Positions 62,638 through 64,000 of a DNA stretch of 64,000 bases are shown here, in pieces. The position numbers and the translations under genes are program-made. Every line of letters starts with the position of its first letter. Position 1 is the first letter of the stretch. The notes under the pieces were generated by a model. That model made no database searches. It saw only the letters and a program-made list of their open reading frames with translations, and had not been told where the DNA came from. Origin of the DNA: Glandiceps talaboti (taxonomy: Eukaryota > Hemichordata > Enteropneusta > Spengelidae); contig NC_135550.1 of the NCBI RefSeq assembly GCF_964340395.1, positions 24,148,176 through 24,212,175 on the forward strand. Reading direction: 5' to 3'.

Positions 62638-64000
62638 TATGAAGTGACAGTGGCATACTTCCGCACGTCTATAACTGAGAAAGTTTCAACTCTTTGTTTC
62701 CATGCAATTGCATTTAATGGGCTCATTCTCTACACAAGTATTCCCCTTTAACATATTTTTCTTTAAAACCTTCGAAATGTAATCTGTTTTTAGTACCAGT
62801 CTGCAGTGTTGTAAAAGATTTGTTTGACAAATTTCAGTTGAAAACTATAGAAACCAAAAATATAAGCTGAGATCATAATTCTCTATTAAAACTTAGTTCT
62901 GTGAAGTACAACGTACATGTAAGTAGAGATATCCATCAACTTTCTTTCTAATCTAATGTCCTAATCATCAGGTAATAAAGTAGAAAAGTTTATTGCATTG
63001 CTGATAAATAGTGAATTGTTGCCATAGAGACAGAGCATGAACGATTTGGCATTTTAATATCAATCATTGACACTGAATTATGTGTAAATGGTAATATCCT
63101 ACCTTACATTACATTTTAATTGGAGTCCTTCATGTGTATGGTACAGATTATTTATGCTGCTCTCCTGCATGGCTTGTCCTTGCCTCAGGACAATCAATGT
63201 ATCTATGTATCATTTTGTTAATTGCTACGTTTTACAAGTCTGTATTGTGGTAAAGTTCCACTGTGTGATCATTGTGTTCATATGAAAAGGACAGTTAAGA
63301 CTGAAAATCTACAAATCCATTCAGTCTGGTGAATGTAAAGGCCAGGTATTGTGACAACACTATAGTATACTGTCTGAACTTGAACTATAAGATTGGGGTT
63401 CTTTATATTGAACTCATATACAATGACCTCCCTTTCACATCCAGTGTACAGTCTCTGTAGCTGGATCAATCTCTGTTTATTCAACATACAGGTATTGCGT
63501 CGAAAGTCTGAACCTTTTCTGTGAATGAAATTACTCATTTAAAAAATAATTTACATTCAATTCCATAATCTTCTCCAATTCACACTTTTGATATGATTGC
63601 AACTTAGTTGTTGTAAGCCATCATAGTAACATGTACACAAGTCTTGGGTCACTATTAGTATTATGACTGCATATACATGTACAGGTTACTTGCACACACA
63701 TTGCCAAGACTGAAGGTTTTGTTGATGCTCTCTATAGCATCTTCATCATTTGCCAAAACATTTAACAGTGAAATATTGGCAGGTTTTGGAACTAAAGACA
63801 TATCTTAAGTACAATTTGTACACCACCTTGCCCACAATTAAATTCACACTGATTCATCTAGGTATATCAGGGGCTAATATACATAATATATGGTATGTTA
63901 AGAAATAAAGTGCAAGTATTTAGGGTTGAAAGTAAACAATTAGCACATCTTTGAATAGAATTATTAATTTGTCAAATTGTCCACTGACAGAAAAAAGTCG

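Larger units (their letters stand above)
25341..64000 (+). other. Long intron after the ITPK-like exon, continuing beyond the window
   Basis: No coding exon was recognised in 38.6 kb on either strand. Searches by eye for kinase landmarks (WSPF, QLAGH, MDCKMG, DFGKT) found none. Short open frames here are AT-rich or microsatellite-derived. The interval contains the repeats, LINE fragment, hairpins and MITE-like element listed separately, and otherwise unique AT-rich sequence with very frequent TACATGTA. Short exons could have been missed, so a gene end plus a separate gene cannot be fully excluded. Confidence 0.5.

Noticed and set aside
63088-63285. NWSPS segment as the ITPK kinase exon containing WSPF
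   Set aside because: Only W-S-P agrees. The following residues do not resemble the kinase start, and no acceptor or donor frames it.

Overview
The window looks like nuclear DNA of a marine invertebrate animal. It is AT-rich and intron-rich, crowded with microsatellites and minisatellites, and carries decayed non-LTR retrotransposon tails and foldback elements. I see no bacterial-type operons, CRISPR arrays, tRNAs or rRNAs. The taxon cannot be fixed from the sequence. A mollusc, brachiopod or other lophotrochozoan, or a cephalochordate, would all fit the gene families and the very frequent palindrome TACATGTA.

Region 1 (1-4.4 kb): a foldback element at 428-2834 has two arms of about 725 bp that meet almost without a spacer. 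Its left arm is broken by three later insertions, one of which carries the end of a LINE reverse transcriptase.

Region 2 (4.5-18.8 kb): a minus-strand cluster of Shisa/CYYR1-like genes (single-pass membrane adaptors with six ectodomain cysteines). Two are complete by my reconstruction: gene B (201 aa, four exons, 9283-12111) and gene C (226 aa, four exons, 14893-18724). A third, gene A (4514-5684), keeps the cysteine and membrane exons. Its proline-rich tail exon is broken and overrun by a trinucleotide repeat, and no signal-peptide exon was found. A possible fourth relict exon lies at 6803-6911. All copies share intron phases 1-2-1 and the spacing C-x15-C-x11-CC-x7/9-CC, so they arose by tandem duplication.

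Region 3 (18.8-23 kb): a compound GACA/GATA repeat, a tandem repeat of about 230 bp, C-rich tracts, and a possible 5' exon of the next gene.

Region 4 (23.3-64 kb): a 2,040-base plus-strand coding exon for a 680-residue serine-rich N-terminus, ending at a GTAAGT donor. Its last 100 residues resemble the segment just before the kinase domain of vertebrate inositol-trisphosphate 3-kinases (ITPKB type). I found no kinase exon downstream, so the remaining 38.6 kb is best read as one long intron. It holds a LINE fragment, several minisatellites, a MITE-like inverted-repeat element, two short hairpins and two CTCF-like sites.
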